From Psococerastis gibbosa (lineage: Eukaryota; Arthropoda; Insecta; Psocodea; Psocidae): 64,000 nt of DNA. The first letter of the stretch is position 1. Each line of letters opens with the position of its first letter. Under the pieces are notes generated by a model that saw only the letters and a list, made by a program, of their open reading frames with translations, made no database searches and was not told the DNA's origin. A program made the position numbers and the translations under genes. The stretch covers positions 25,854,001-25,918,000 of the forward strand of contig OZ020484.1 of the NCBI GenBank assembly GCA_963971405.1. The letters run 5' to 3'. Positions 32,932 to 43,566 of this stretch are shown piece after piece.

Positions 32932-33780
32932 CCGAGTTTAGTCGAACATGCTTTCCAATTTTTCAAAATTATTAGATAGAGAAAATGAGTAATTTCATGG
33001 TAAATAATTTTCCTATGGATAAATTTCCGATATCTCGGGGGGGGGGGGGAGTTGTCCACCTGACGACACTGGAGGTGAGGTAAATTCGAGATAGGTCAGA
33101 CCAACACATTAACACACAGCAATACTGGCAGGGCACGCAATGCATTTGAGCGTGAATTTTCTATCATTTTTTCAAAAAAACATTTTTTTTTTACAAAACC
33201 AAATGCTTTTCTGGGAAAGCAACCTATCCAGTTTCGTTACTCAATTTAACACCTAAAACATGCCTGAAGGTAGAAATCATCGATAGAAAGGTATCGCAGA
33301 AAAATTATTTCTTAGTCATTTTTCATTAAAATTTAGTTATTTTTATTTTTTTACCCCCAGAAGCAACCTATCAATGGGCAAGCGACCCCACGCATTTCGT
33401 TAACTTTAATAACGACTACAATACATGTGAATTTAAAAGAAATCGTTGGAGCCGTTTTTGAGAAATAATGTTTTTAGACGTTTTTTGGAGTTTTTTGAGA
33501 ATAAAAACCCCCCCCAAAATTAAGTTAGCCCCAAATAAAAAAAATTGTTTCGAGGTATTATTTTTGCAAACCTACATGCAAAATTTCATCAAAATCGACC
33601 GAGTAGTTTGCCCGGAAATCGACGCACAGACAGACAGACAGAGCGACTGACAGACATTTCGTAAAAACCACTTTTTTGGGTTCCTGGGACCTCAAAACGT
33701 GTAAATCCGTTGAAATTTCGGAATCGAAAATTTCGACCATCACAAAGCTTTCCTTATACTACGTATAAATTGGAAAGCAA
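32932..33780 (-). mobile_element. E850 repeat element, full copy
   Basis: 849 bp, inverse of the 18.1-kb copy with the same two ends: AAGAACCGGTCCGAGTTTAG TCGAACATGCTTTCC on the left and ACGTATAAATTGGAAAGCAA on the right. G-run at 33038-33050 and C-run near 33510 sit at the same relative positions as in the other full copies. No frames. Confidence 0.8.
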
Positions 33781-33789
33781 TAATAACTG

Positions 33790-33915
33790 CAATATAAACA
33801 GAAAGGCTTTCGCGGCCATGAGAACTTCGCTGATCCGGAATGATGGGCCGTGGATTACAGAAAGTTGAAGAGAAACGTTCCGGCGTCAGTTCCCTTGGAC
33901 CACGGCCCAATAGCT
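33790..33915 (-). repeat. Dispersed repeat, GGGCCGTGGTCC family
   Basis: Minus strand: GGGCCGTGGTCCAAGGGAAC TGACGCCGGAACGTTTCTCT, then CGGCCCATCATTCCGGATCA GCGAAGTTCTCATGGCCGCG AAAGCC. This phrase resembles a sequence I associate with insect repeats. Short related pieces occur at 26290-26345 and 44020-44170. Class unknown. Confidence 0.4.
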
Positions 33916-34672
33916 CAGACATAAGTAGTTTTCAGCAATAGCTGCATTTAGATTAAAACTAAAAAAAACTTCATAGGCTCGACCTCGTTCTACTAGTAAA
34001 CTAAAATTTTCGACAACGTCAGAAATGACAAATCGATGGGAGCCTAAATAAGGCTCGCTCTCGTGCAATATAATAACAGTGTAGGGCAATTTTTTACAGG
34101 TACGAATATAGAGAATTATCTGTGGCAAGGTCAAGATTCCATATAGATATCAAGGAACTAATTAACCAGGAGCAAAGATAATGGCCATGCATATAGGGGC
34201 GTGGTTATCATTGCTTGATAAGAGATTGGGGGATAGTATGGAACCGAGGAGAATGCTGACAGGCCTAAATCCTCCATTTCAGAGGGGCCCTCTCCAACAA
34301 GGCAACCCGAATGTTGTGCGACGATTCTATCTATGAATTAAAAATGTTTTCCAAATTATTCTTCTTTTGTCGGGACAGTAGTTTGCACAAGTACTAACAC
34401 AAACCCTACTAATGGAATTTGTTGGGTTAAAATATTATATTTTCAGCATTGTCTAGCAAAATTTTTGAAACATTCAATTTAGACGCTTCCTACCTAAAAT
34501 ATAAATAGTACGAAGTGCTTACCAGAGTCCTACTAATGGAATTCATTGTGTTATTATACTTATAATACTTCACCATTGTCTAACAAAAATGATGAAGCAT
34601 CGTTAGAAATCGAAAAAAAAATTTGACTCCATTTCGTCATTTGGCACAGTGCCAATTCTGGCATCAACATGT
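33916..34672. repeat. Imperfect direct repeat in AT-rich DNA
   Basis: CCTACTAATGGAATT followed by TT.AGCATTGTCTAGCAAAA-like sequence occurs at about 34408-34470 and again at about 34530-34600, ~122 bp apart. No genes. Confidence 0.45.
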
Positions 34673-34799
34673 ACTACGCAACCATGATAGGGTGACATTT
34701 GGAACACTTTGTTTATTCGAAAACTGGCATAAACGGAACACCGAGTTTATTCAATTTTTAAAAATGTTCCAAATGTCATCCTATCGTGGTCGGGTAGTA
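34673..34799. mobile_element. ACTACCCGACC MITE, intact copy
   Basis: 127 bp. Left ACTACGCAACCATGATAGGG TGACATTTGGAACAC; right TGTTCCAAATGTCATCCTAT CGTGGTCGGGTAGT. Flanked by TA on both sides if the element begins at C of CTAC. Same family as 18004-18996. Confidence 0.75.
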
Positions 34800-35649
34800 T
34801 GACAACTTTGAATCCACACAGCTTGCAGGAAGCCACTTAAAAATCCACCTACTCGACCAGCCAGGCGAAAGGAAGGCAACACTCGCTAAACAGTCCGACA
34901 TTGCTTAGTAGCGGATAGCAAAAAAGAGCCAGCTGCATATCACGCAGGTTTATGAAAACCATAAAAGTGTAACAGATACCAAGAACTTATGAAAAAATTA
35001 AATCAACTAACACTTATCACAGCAATTAGAAAAATATACAGGTGAAGATTACGGTCATACAAGAAGCGTTAAAAGTTACATCATAAAAAATTATTCAAGG
35101 CGTAATTAAAAGACACGCCAACACCCGCCCAAGTCGGGACTCACAAAATAATTTACTGTAAATTCTCACTAGTCCGCATAATAAAACAATAAAAGGTTGA
35201 AAAGTGTTACGTATAATGTCAAGCGGTTGAGATTGAAAGTGTATATTTAGAACCTGAATGATATAGATTCCGTCACCGAGATACTGTAGGCTACGTTCAC
35301 GCGTAGAGGACATTACAGACTACCAGAAGGCAGGGCGTTGTCCCCTTTTCCTTTTTTATGCTGCTTTGTCACAAAGGGCAATCAACTTACGGAAGTTAGT
35401 CTTATACGAGAAAAGCAGATATCTCGTAAAAACATCGTGTCACCTTGTCGTGAAATCGGTTTTGGTATTTTGGTTTTTCTACAACCATCCATTTTTATAT
35501 TTAAAAAATTTTTAGTGTTGCATAAACGAAAAAAAAAATAATAATAAAGTAAAGAAACAATTTTCAAACAACTTGCGTTACTGCGTGAGCCTCTAAACTC
35601 ACCTGTCAGAATATGCAGTTACTTGTTTGGTCCTATAGGTGTTGGCAAG
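34800..35649. other. No gene recognised
   Basis: AT-rich; an A-run at 35530. Confidence 0.4.
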
Positions 35650-35712
35650 TTTGCGGGACGGTTGTTGAGTGGCTACGCTACGGAGTCTCGGACTATGGCA
35701 AAGGAAAAACAG
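35650..35712 (+). repeat. tRNA-like fragment (possible SINE head)
   Basis: CGGGACGGTTGTTGAGTGGC TACGC has an A box (GTTGTTGAGTGG) like that of the 20.5-kb chimera. The B-box region (GTCTCGGACTATGG) is poor. Confidence 0.3.
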
Positions 35713-35884
35713 GACGGCTGACACAGCTACAGCTATAGATTTACAGTTTATTTATTTAAAAAAAGACAAAAAAAAATCAAATTTTTCAAAAATGACGTCA
35801 TACATGCATAATTTTCAATATGATCACTGCAGCCCACGTGCTTGGCCTAGCTATTAATATTTAGCTAAGGCGGCCATCTTGGAA

Positions 35885-36005
35885 ATTATGCTTTCCCAAG
35901 CAAAGTTTTGGTTTTGAATAAAACGTTATTTTTGAAAAAAATATTGTTAATTCAATACAATACATGCTCTGCCATTATTACTGTGTTGCATTATATTGGT
36001 CGGCA
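35885..36005 (+). repeat. E850 partial copy
   Basis: Shares GCTTTCCCAAGCAAA, TTTTGAAAAAAATATTGTTA ATTCA, GCTCTGCCATTATTACTGTG TTG with the E850 interior. Strongly diverged. Confidence 0.5.
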
Positions 36006-36053
36006 GGTTCTTATTATTATGTCTATGCATTTGATAATCTACGCTATATATTA

Positions 36054-36275
36054 AATAAATAAATAAATAAGGACTTTTTATTGTTTCTGTTACTAAACCA
36101 ACCTAGCGGAGTTAGGGCTATAAGCCCTCTCTTACACTCAACTAGGAAAGCCCGGGACCACTTGCTTTACATGCCCTCCGAAGCATGGCCAGAAAATGTA
36201 GCCAGTGTGGGACTAGAACCAACAACCTTTCGGGTGAAAGTCAGAGTCCGTACCACTATGCTACATGTCTTGACA
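36054..36275 (-). repeat. SINE-A, full-length minus-strand copy
   Basis: Minus strand: GACATGTAGCATAGTGGTAC (A box TAGCATAGTGG), GACTTTCACCCGAAAGGTTG TTGGTTCTAGTCCC (B box), then all body blocks, the AGGGCTTATAGCCCT hairpin and (TTAT)n at 36054-36070. One of two copies with both promoter boxes. Confidence 0.88.
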
Positions 36276-36606
36276 TATATTACTAGTATATTATTCTATA
36301 TAGATCTATCTACCGATTATATCTAGGCAGGCTTTGCGCACCCTGGTCTCAACCCTCAATCTGACAAGTAGCAAGAATTAAAATTTCAATAAATTCCATA
36401 GTATACCTTCCGTCTTCGTGAAATCAACCTAGCTGGGGCCGAGAATAGCCGATAGAGTTTCCCCTCAGAAAATCGGAAAAGGAAACAATACCAATGTCTA
36501 AAAATCCATGGGGTAATGGGATTCAATGGGTCACTATATACTGTATGTAAGTATGCCTACGTCCATAAAAAGCTCTTCAAATAATAATAAAACGTAGAAT
36601 TTACAG
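36276..36606. other. No gene recognised; flank of the candidate exon
   Basis: AT-rich, intron-like. It ends in ATAATAATAAAACGTAGAAT TTACAG, a plausible 3' splice site, although the pyrimidine tract is short. Confidence 0.3.
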
Positions 36607-36934
36607 TCTGTGGTGTGTTTACGTGGAAATAAGCAGGCCAATAAAAAAAAAACACTCGTTAGCAAAAGCATCGCGTGACCATAAACAAAGCATCTGTGGG
36701 GTTAGAGTCATTATCATCCCCAACGAGACAGCTGTCGATGGACCCAAGCGACCACCTATGAAGAGGTCAAAAAGTGCGGAACCCAGAAGGCGCCCACCGG
36801 AGCCAAACATGTGGGTGACGCCCCTCGAGAGTGAGCAACGGCCGTCGGATACACCGGGTGACACAGTGACCGACCTGTCGCCCCAATCTGACATCTCTTA
36901 TTACACCTGGGCCACAACCGTCAGAAGGCTGTGA
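36607..36934 (+). CDS. Candidate terminal coding exon of an unidentified host gene
   Basis: Plus frame, phase one base after a TTTACAG acceptor at 36606. It reads LWCVYVEISRPIKKKHSLAK, ASRDHKQSICGVRVIIIPNE, TAVDGPKRPPMKRSKSAEPR, RRPPEPNMWVTPLESEQRPS, DTPGDTVTDLSPQSD and ISYYTWATTVRRL, then TGA at 36932-36934. The composition (basic PIKKK patch, KRSKSAEPRRRPPEP as a possible kinase site, Ser/Pro/Asp-rich end) is like a cytoplasmic tail or linker. GC at third positions is higher than in the surroundings. AATAAA follows 131 bp downstream. I do not recognise the protein. The opposite strand is also open for 91 codons but gives a less natural protein. It could still be an old transposon frame. Confidence 0.45.
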
Positions 36935-37064
36935 CAAATACGTTTTTACGTGCTACAACAGCGCCCCAATCCCAAAATTGATATCAAGATACCCAAGTGA
37001 ATGTAGAAAAATTTAAGGAACAACGGGGTACTTGTTAAAACTACCCCAAGTTTTTAATTTGTAG

Positions 37065-37070
37065 AATAAA
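37065..37070 (+). promoter_or_regulatory. Possible polyadenylation signal
   Basis: AATAAA, 131 bases after the stop of the candidate exon, in AT-rich DNA where the hexamer is also expected by chance. Confidence 0.3.
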
Positions 37071-37827
37071 TTAAAATACAACTTTGCATATAAGTTCTGT
37101 TTAAAGCAGAAGAGGCTATCATTACGAGGGAGTCGCCATAGTCTCATGTCTGTAGCACACCCCAAGCCTTCTGTCAGCTCGCAGCTGGGTGAGGTCCGTA
37201 AGATTCTTCTAGTTTGATGAGTTTACATGATGCAAATTCGGGTTATAAATCTCAGTGTGGGGTCCGCTTATAGCTTGACTTAGTTTTTAAGCGCGTTTCT
37301 ATTTTGATAGCCAGGTGCTTTTAAAAGTTATTGCGCACTTTACGCCTGGAAACATAATCACAGCCATATAACGCCATCGTCTGTGTAAGTAGCCCTTTAT
37401 GTGTCCTTCCTTATACGATACAGCTAGGCGACGGTGGATTCATTAATACTGGGCTTATGGGTTGCAAGTTGCAACAGCAGCAAGATAAGCAAAATTTCCG
37501 GCAAAAAGTGGTGATCGAGATTGAGCTTGTAGGTTCTCGTCATAAGCTAATCACAGTTATAATCAAGCTATTTAGAATGGGACTAAAGTGCGCAGAAACA
37601 TACCGCGAAAGTTCTCTTGGCAAACTTACCCGCTGGATTGTACATTTCTTCTTCATTTGCCGCTATTTTATATGTTGGAACCCTACAAACTCGGTCACGT
37701 ATAACCTTTCATTTCCCCGCATTTCCCCCTACGTGTCACAGCTAACACTAACAGCCTTACTTGGCTTCGGCGCCATCTATTCTAAATCTTTGGAGACAAC
37801 TATTATTAATACTATTTAATTATTTTA
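37071..37827. other. No gene recognised
   Basis: Plus frame 37457-37819 (120 codons) has no motif. ACTCGGTCAC...CATTTCCCC.TACGT at 37693-37735 resembles 57178-57240, suggesting an old dispersed repeat. Confidence 0.4.
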
Positions 37828-38005
37828 AAGGTTAATCGCAAACAAACAATTTAATGAATACCTAAACAGTATATATATCCGATTGACATGTCTCACTAAG
37901 TTACCTACTAGAATTTTGTGTAGAGTTACGACATGTCTTCGATTGCAAGGTGTGTAGAGACTCGCACAAGTACAAGCACCCTACCACCATGCCACAGATG
38001 TCGAA
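37828..38005 (-). repeat. SINE-B, diverged copy with insertion
   Basis: Minus strand: TCGACATCTGTGGCATGGTG, GTGCTTGTACTTGTGCGAGT CTCTACACACC, GAAGACATGTCGTAACTC, TTAAATTGTTTGTTTGCGAT TAACC. A ~20-bp AT insertion (CAGTATATATAT) breaks the 3' part. Confidence 0.75.
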
Positions 38006-38217
38006 TTTTTTTCCTGTGTAATTGAGTAAACTAATTTACCCAGAACACGACTATCGACCTACTGAGAAGGGCTGATCATATTCATAACCCAAGCTTTGGA
38101 TTTATCAACAACAACAAAACATTGTTTACTATACTCCATGTAGGGGCCAATACATACGTGGAGCTGTCACGATGTCACGTCATGTTGCTGCCAACCAGCC
38201 AGCCGGCGGTAACTTGA

Positions 38218-38242
38218 AGAAGAAGAAGAAGAAGAAGAAGAT
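38218..38242 (+). repeat. (GAA)n microsatellite
   Basis: About eight AAG/GAA units after GGCGGTAACTT. It may be the (AAG) tail of a LINE, as at 15850, but no LINE protein is readable upstream. Confidence 0.8.
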
Positions 38243-38604
38243 ACTCCAGTTCTTAGGGGCTGGGGTTAGTATTAGAACTATTACTCCTCTACATTAAAGT
38301 TGATCACCATAGAAGAAACGCCTACCGCCCTGCTCTTTTTCAGCCGGACGTCAATGGTAATGAGCCGACTGGGTCATCAGCCCGAAAGGTTGCCACCTGC
38401 AGCCCACATGGGCCGTCCGAGACTCGCGGCCAGCAAATGAGGAAACACTGCGTAGACAAGAGAATGTGTGGACGGCTTTCCTATTTTAGTAAAGTTAGCG
38501 GCTCCATGTTTGCACAACTGTCTGCCATGTACACAATCAACATGATGATCCGGGCAAACTGGTAGAGTCCACATGTTCGCAGACACACCAATTTGGTTCC
38601 AACT
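38243..38604. other. No gene recognised
   Basis: A minus frame of 117 codons spans 38377-38730 and overlaps the tRNA-like segment; no motif. Confidence 0.4.
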
Positions 38605-38692
38605 ACAGTGGGTTAAATAGCCAAGCTGGTGGAGAACTGGGCTAGTAACCGTAAAGTCGACGGTTCTAAGCTGAAGCCATTTTTTTTCCGCC
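38605..38692 (+). repeat. tRNA-Thr-like SINE head
   Basis: AATAGCCAAGCTGGTGGAGA ACTGG has a good A box (TAGCCAAGCTGGTGGAG). GGGCTAGTAACC holds CTAGTAA, the usual anticodon loop of tRNA-Thr(AGT). GACGGTTCTAAGCTG is a near B box. The anticodon stem and acceptor do not pair well, so it is a tRNA-derived retroelement head or pseudogene and not a functional tRNA. Confidence 0.5.
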
Positions 38693-39100
38693 GGAGAAAA
38701 AATTGGATCGGAGTAATCGGACACCCCCACTACGCGTATTTTGTACTTTTCTCTTGAAATATTGATCGTAGAGCCATAAATGTCATTATACCTGTATCAT
38801 AAAGTAGAAGAAATATTCCGTAACATTTTTATACACATTATGTTACCGATCGGCTGCAGTTACTGAACTTGATTCGTAAACAATAACGGACACTGAGGAT
38901 GTGAGCACGTCAGGTCGAAGGAGTTCAAAAACTTATTGGCCGATTCCTTAGTACAATATAAACTTAATGCGAATCCAAGTGACACCGTCTAGGTGTTAAA
39001 AGAGAGTGATCAAATTGGCGTACTGGATAGGGAGCCAAATGTGGGCTCTTGTAATATTCAAAAGTAAGCGTAGGACATTTTGAACACTTTTGAGAGTTCC
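38693..39100. other. No gene recognised
   Basis: Body of the possible SINE continues for an unknown distance; nothing else seen. Confidence 0.3.
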
Positions 39101-39314
39101 TTAGGCGACGTCCTTTTTTAATGTGAATGTGCATGACGTGGTAGCAGACATCATTAATAAGTCTCTGCCATATTTTAAGGAGACTATAATGTAGATACTT
39201 AACTTGTCTATTATAAATTAAGTTATAATATGGTAGAGACTTATAAATGATGTTTGCTACCAGCACGTCATGCACATTCACATTGAAAAACGACGCCAGT
39301 GGAATAGCCGCCTT
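39101..39314. mobile_element. MITE of the GACGTGGTAGCAGACAT family, uninterrupted
   Basis: 214 bp. The arms carry CATGACGTGGTAGCAGACAT CATTAATAAGTCTCTGCCAT and its inverse; the centre reads ATACTTAACTTGTCTATTAT AAATTAAGTTATAATATGG. The left end has lost ~12 bp (TTAGGC joined to GACGTCC) relative to the right end AACGACGCCAGTGGAATAGC CGCC. It is the empty-site reference for the 29.2-kb nest. Confidence 0.82.
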
Positions 39315-41681
39315 TGAAGGCACTTAAGAGTTTAGTGTGTCAAGTTGCCACATGAGTGACGTGACATACCCAGCAGCGAGTTATCTGTAAAACCTCTTGC
39401 CGTACTTGCTTACGTGCTATTCACCCATGCCTTCAGTGCTTACATAAATTAATCAAATTATCATAAAGCGACATTTACGCAAAATACGGCAAACCGTGAG
39501 CTGACACAATTTGAACAGTGCCGTAGCCAGCTCTCAATAAATCCGCGTCATTTGTCGCAATCTTATGAATTATTAACACCAAAAGCAAACAATTCTCCGT
39601 CCTTTCATCCCCCCCCCCCTCTTCTCACTTCACGTCTACTTTATTTACTTACTTCCCAAACAGTTTATCTTCCTCACAAGGATGTATTTGATCTGGGTTA
39701 GCAGCATGTGCTCCTTGTTTAGCTCCTTGATTGTTTGCTGTTGCGTCGTGGTGTTTCTTTTGAATGGGGGCTCGTCTGTTTTGATGGTTTTCAAATTGCG
39801 GTTAACTGACTTGACTACCATTTCCTTGAGTTTACACTAATTCAGCTTTGGGTCTACTATGCCGTTTAGTACAAACTTCACGCGGGATTACAAATAATCG
39901 CCATGGTAGCCCTGCTGTGGTACTATACAGTATATATATATATAGATTGCGTCTTCCTTTATAGTTGTGGTTTAAAAAGTACTGAAGTGTGAGAGGTCGA
40001 ATAATAATATAACCATAAAAAACAGACTATCCCAAAATTTGATTTTTTATGTATTTCAAAATTACTAGATACCTGCTAGTCTAATTTTGTACCTCAAAAC
40101 ACGTAAGGGCGAGTCGAAGACATGAAATTCACCCAGTGTGAAAATAAAGACAATAATTTTCTCTCTTTCTTCATCTTCCAATATCATTATCCATTTTCAT
40201 GCCATATTAAACGTTTAAGCGCCCTCCATTCATTTGCCATGAAAACTGCTTCACACTTGGCTTGACACCACGACACCTACTTAGAACAAATCCAAAAGCG
40301 GAAAAAAATCAGAAACAAGATTGCCATTTAAAAAGCACTTTAACCAAGAAATGGACAATGAGCCAAAAAAGCCGGTACAGTGGCAAAAAGGAAATGACTC
40401 CGCAAACCTACAGTGCAGCCCGAAAGCAACTTACAATGGGGAAGAATACAAAAAATTGTAATAAGTAGAAAAACTGGGTGTTGTATTAGAAATGGAATTT
40501 CTAGGAAATGTGGAGGCCCTAAGATTGGAGGCGGAAATAAGGGAGATATTCCAATTACACGATTAGCGGCCATAAATAAACACAGTGAGGCCCGTGTCAA
40601 ATCCCCGCCATTGTGTAAACAATGTCTCATAGTGTGAGGAAGGATACACGCACTAATAGGTCTCGCATTACAAAAACTACGCTGGAAGCCCCAAGCTCAC
40701 GGCGGGGGGCGCTCCCCTGTCAAATCATTGTCACTTTCTTTGGATTACAGGGGGGAGTGGAAGCCCGTTTTAAGCTTGTAATAGCAGCTTTTTCTCAAAG
40801 TGTCAGATGATGAGCCCCTAGTATAGTAGTCTTTGAGATGACACAAGGAGTCTTTTATGAAAAGGGTATATGAATGCAAAATTATTTTTTAAATAATAAA
40901 TTTAAATTTTGAAAATAAATTCAAAACATGAACAGAGTACAAAATACAGTACGTTTTTTGAAGGACTTTTTTTATATACATATATACTGTATATTAATTT
41001 TTAAAATAATTTGTAAACCAAAAAAGGTTAGCCATTTTCATATCATTTCACTGTTCACACGTTACGTTGCATAGTAAAATGTAAGTGTTAATGTTAAAAC
41101 ATTTACCCAAGCCTCAACCCACTACTGTACAATAACGACCGAATGAATTACTACAAACGCCAACCTACATCGGAAAAACGGCCAAAGCTAAGCCTACCAT
41201 AAATTTTCCATAATTAAATATTAATTGGCAATTCCAATAAACGATACCAATACATAATAAAAATGACTTGTTCTAAATACAGCCTCGTTATCCATTTTTC
41301 TTTCCTTTGTAGATGGAATCGCGAGTTTATTATTCACGAAGCCGCAGTATTTGAACGCCCATCGCGGGTTGCTGGCAGCGGCTAAAATGGTTCCAGCTAA
41401 AAGAGATTCCAATTTGTTTACCAGCGCCGTGTGAGTGCGTCTCACAGCCATAGAATGACTAGACTGCCACGAAACTTTGCCAGCTGCCTCAGAACATTGC
41501 AAGGATAATTTTTTTCCTACACATTTGTAGCGGCTATACCAATTCCAGGAAAAAAGGATTTCATTTGCCATCAATCTTAGCCATAGAATACCAATACCTA
41601 AATTGCAATGAGGCCATGGCACTCATTATTTTGAATTAACTAAATGGAAATTCATCCTACCTGCAACGGTTTGCCCGATTG
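39315..41681. other. No gene recognised
   Basis: A C-run at 39610, TATATATATATA at 39930, and overlapping frames at 40262-40810 (basic, K/Q-rich, no motif). Minus frame 41221-41622 is 133 codons long, the longest open in this region, without any recognised domain. Confidence 0.4.
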
Positions 41682-41859
41682 GATCTGAAGTCATTTGTTG
41701 ATAAATCGATAAGAAGACTGGGGTTCGTTTTCCCTCGCAACTGCAGTAGGGTTCTACTTATTGGCAACGAGACGAATTAATAGGATAAATCCACTTCCAT
41801 AACAAGGGACAACCAAGTTCAGTCATCTTATCGATTTATAAGCAAATGACGTCAGATTC
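41682..41859. mobile_element. MITE-like element, ~178 bp
   Basis: Left GATCTGAAGTCATTTGTTGA TAAATCGATAAGAAGACTG; the reverse complement of the right end is GAATCTGACGTCATTTGCTT ATAAATCGATAAGATGACTG. About 39-bp inverted ends, non-coding centre. Confidence 0.65.
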
Positions 41860-41934
41860 AAGTAAAAGAACATGTACTGTTGATGCTTTTCTATTTACAT
41901 ATTAGTGTAGCCTATCATGCAGGGCTTATGGGCA

Positions 41935-42260
41935 CTTAAATTTTCATTTTTTTTTTCAAATAATAATTTTTTTTTATGAACCTGTTTGAGAAAGCAACCT
42001 GTGAGATTTTGTTACTGTATACACTCCATTGACTGAAGTTGAAAATAAGAATAATAATATTGTATGTATCGTCCCCAGAACCAAACTCTTCGGGGGAAGC
42101 GATCTAGTGAGTTTTGTATAAGAGTAATGACTACAACATGCAACAAGCGTCGGCCATAATTTTCGTCACCTGCACGCCAAATTTCATCAAATTCTGTTGT
42201 GTAATTTGACCGCGAATCGCTGAATGACGCGACACTCCGTAAAAACACACAAGGACGTTC
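41935..42260 (-). repeat. E850, degenerate copy
   Basis: GAGAAAGCAACCTGTGAGAT TTTGTTACT, a CCCCAGAACC block, ACGACTACA-like TAATGACTACAACATG, CACGCCAAATTTCATCAAAT TCTG and ACTCCGTAAAAACAC follow the order of E850 on the minus strand. Many changes; ends lost. Confidence 0.55.
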
Positions 42261-43200
42261 AAACGCTGGTGATAAGCGGTGAAATGGGAGCAAAACTTCA
42301 GCAGATTTTTGTCGTTGGCTTATCACAAGAGCATGGGACTCCCCTCAACACGCCAGCAACCTAGAAATCTTCGAAAGTGCGTTCAGGAATAGACTGTTGT
42401 ACCAACCAATCACCAGCCCATTTGCCACCATGACAAATTTCGCAGTGGAACACAGGGCCGGTGCCGGGCCTAACAGGTCTAGGTATTCGATGGCAATGGT
42501 GCGTTCTGGAGCAATCTCCTGGATAAACATCTCCCGAGCGCTAACCCAGTGTCTGGACTAATGTTATTGCCCATCTCAACTGCATATAATAGTTGGTTGT
42601 ATGCTGTGTATTTGAGCCCGGACTTATGATAACTAGAAGGAGATGACCTCGCCTGTAATTATTTTACCGGACTTGGAAAATTACATACATGTATAGGAAA
42701 CACGACGCAAACGTAATAATTAGGTCCATCCGTATACTTGCAGCACAAGAGAATCGAATTTCAAAGCATGACGGGATGAAACGGAAAAGTTGTTGGAATA
42801 TAGCAATATATAGTACAACCTGTAAAATACTACAGATTGCAGGAACCAATTATCGTCAATTGGTTTCAAAATCATAATCGGTAAAGAGCTACTACTAATA
42901 TTTCTTGCGTACAACTACCATTATTTTTAGTTCCGGTACAGGGGTTTTTCTTTGAAACTGAAGCAGAAATTTATCGAATTATCAAATTCATGGAAACATT
43001 ATAACAACAAAAATGAAATACACCTTATAAAATGGTACATGAGATATCCCTCAACCAATGGAGGAGACAAAATATTTATAACTTACTCGTAAGTATTAAA
43101 TTAAAAAATATAAACTAACCAATTTGGGGTGATCCATGGGTAGCAAATGTCAACGGTAAGTTTCCTCAAAAGGGAAAGCAGAAGGGGAAAACCTAACCAT
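42261..43200. other. No gene recognised
   Basis: No element ends or domains seen; short frames on both strands at 42664-42914. Confidence 0.4.
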
Positions 43201-43343
43201 GGCCGTGCCCAGGGGGGCGGTCCGGACCCCCCCCCCTCCCCGAAATAAATTTTTGTATGTAAACCTGTATGGTTCATTAATAAATTACGTACAAACATTT
43301 TTTTGGACCCCCCCCCCTCCGAAATTAAAACCTGGGCACGGCC
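43201..43343. repeat. Unit with GGCCGTGCCCAGG inverted ends and two C-runs
   Basis: Left end GGCCGTGCCCAGGGGGGCGG TCCGGACC then a C-run; right end a second GGACC C-run, TCCGAAATTAAAACCTGGGC ACGGCC. The two C-runs are in direct orientation while the tips are inverted. Similar AGGGGCGGTCCGGACC occurs at 62879. Confidence 0.5.
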
Positions 43344-43566
43344 TTGAACCTAACCAACACATCGCACGAAAACCCATTAAAGGACTGAGATCTGGTTGAG
43401 GGTCACGTATCTTGACTACAGGGGGAGAACATTATACGTGTACAAATGAAAAAAGTCCAGAAAATATCGATATTACAGCTAAAAAAAACAGTGTCCTGTT
43501 GAAATAGTGAACTGTGATATTGTGCAAAAAACCTGGATAGTAGGGGGGGGGGGGTTTCCCGGCTGG

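Noticed and set aside
36619-36894. Minus-strand 91-codon frame opposite the candidate exon
   Set aside because: Less natural composition (F/G/L-rich) than the plus frame, and no acceptor or polyadenylation context on that strand.
41221-41622. 133-codon minus frame
   Set aside because: No domain and no start or splice context; kept only as an open stretch.
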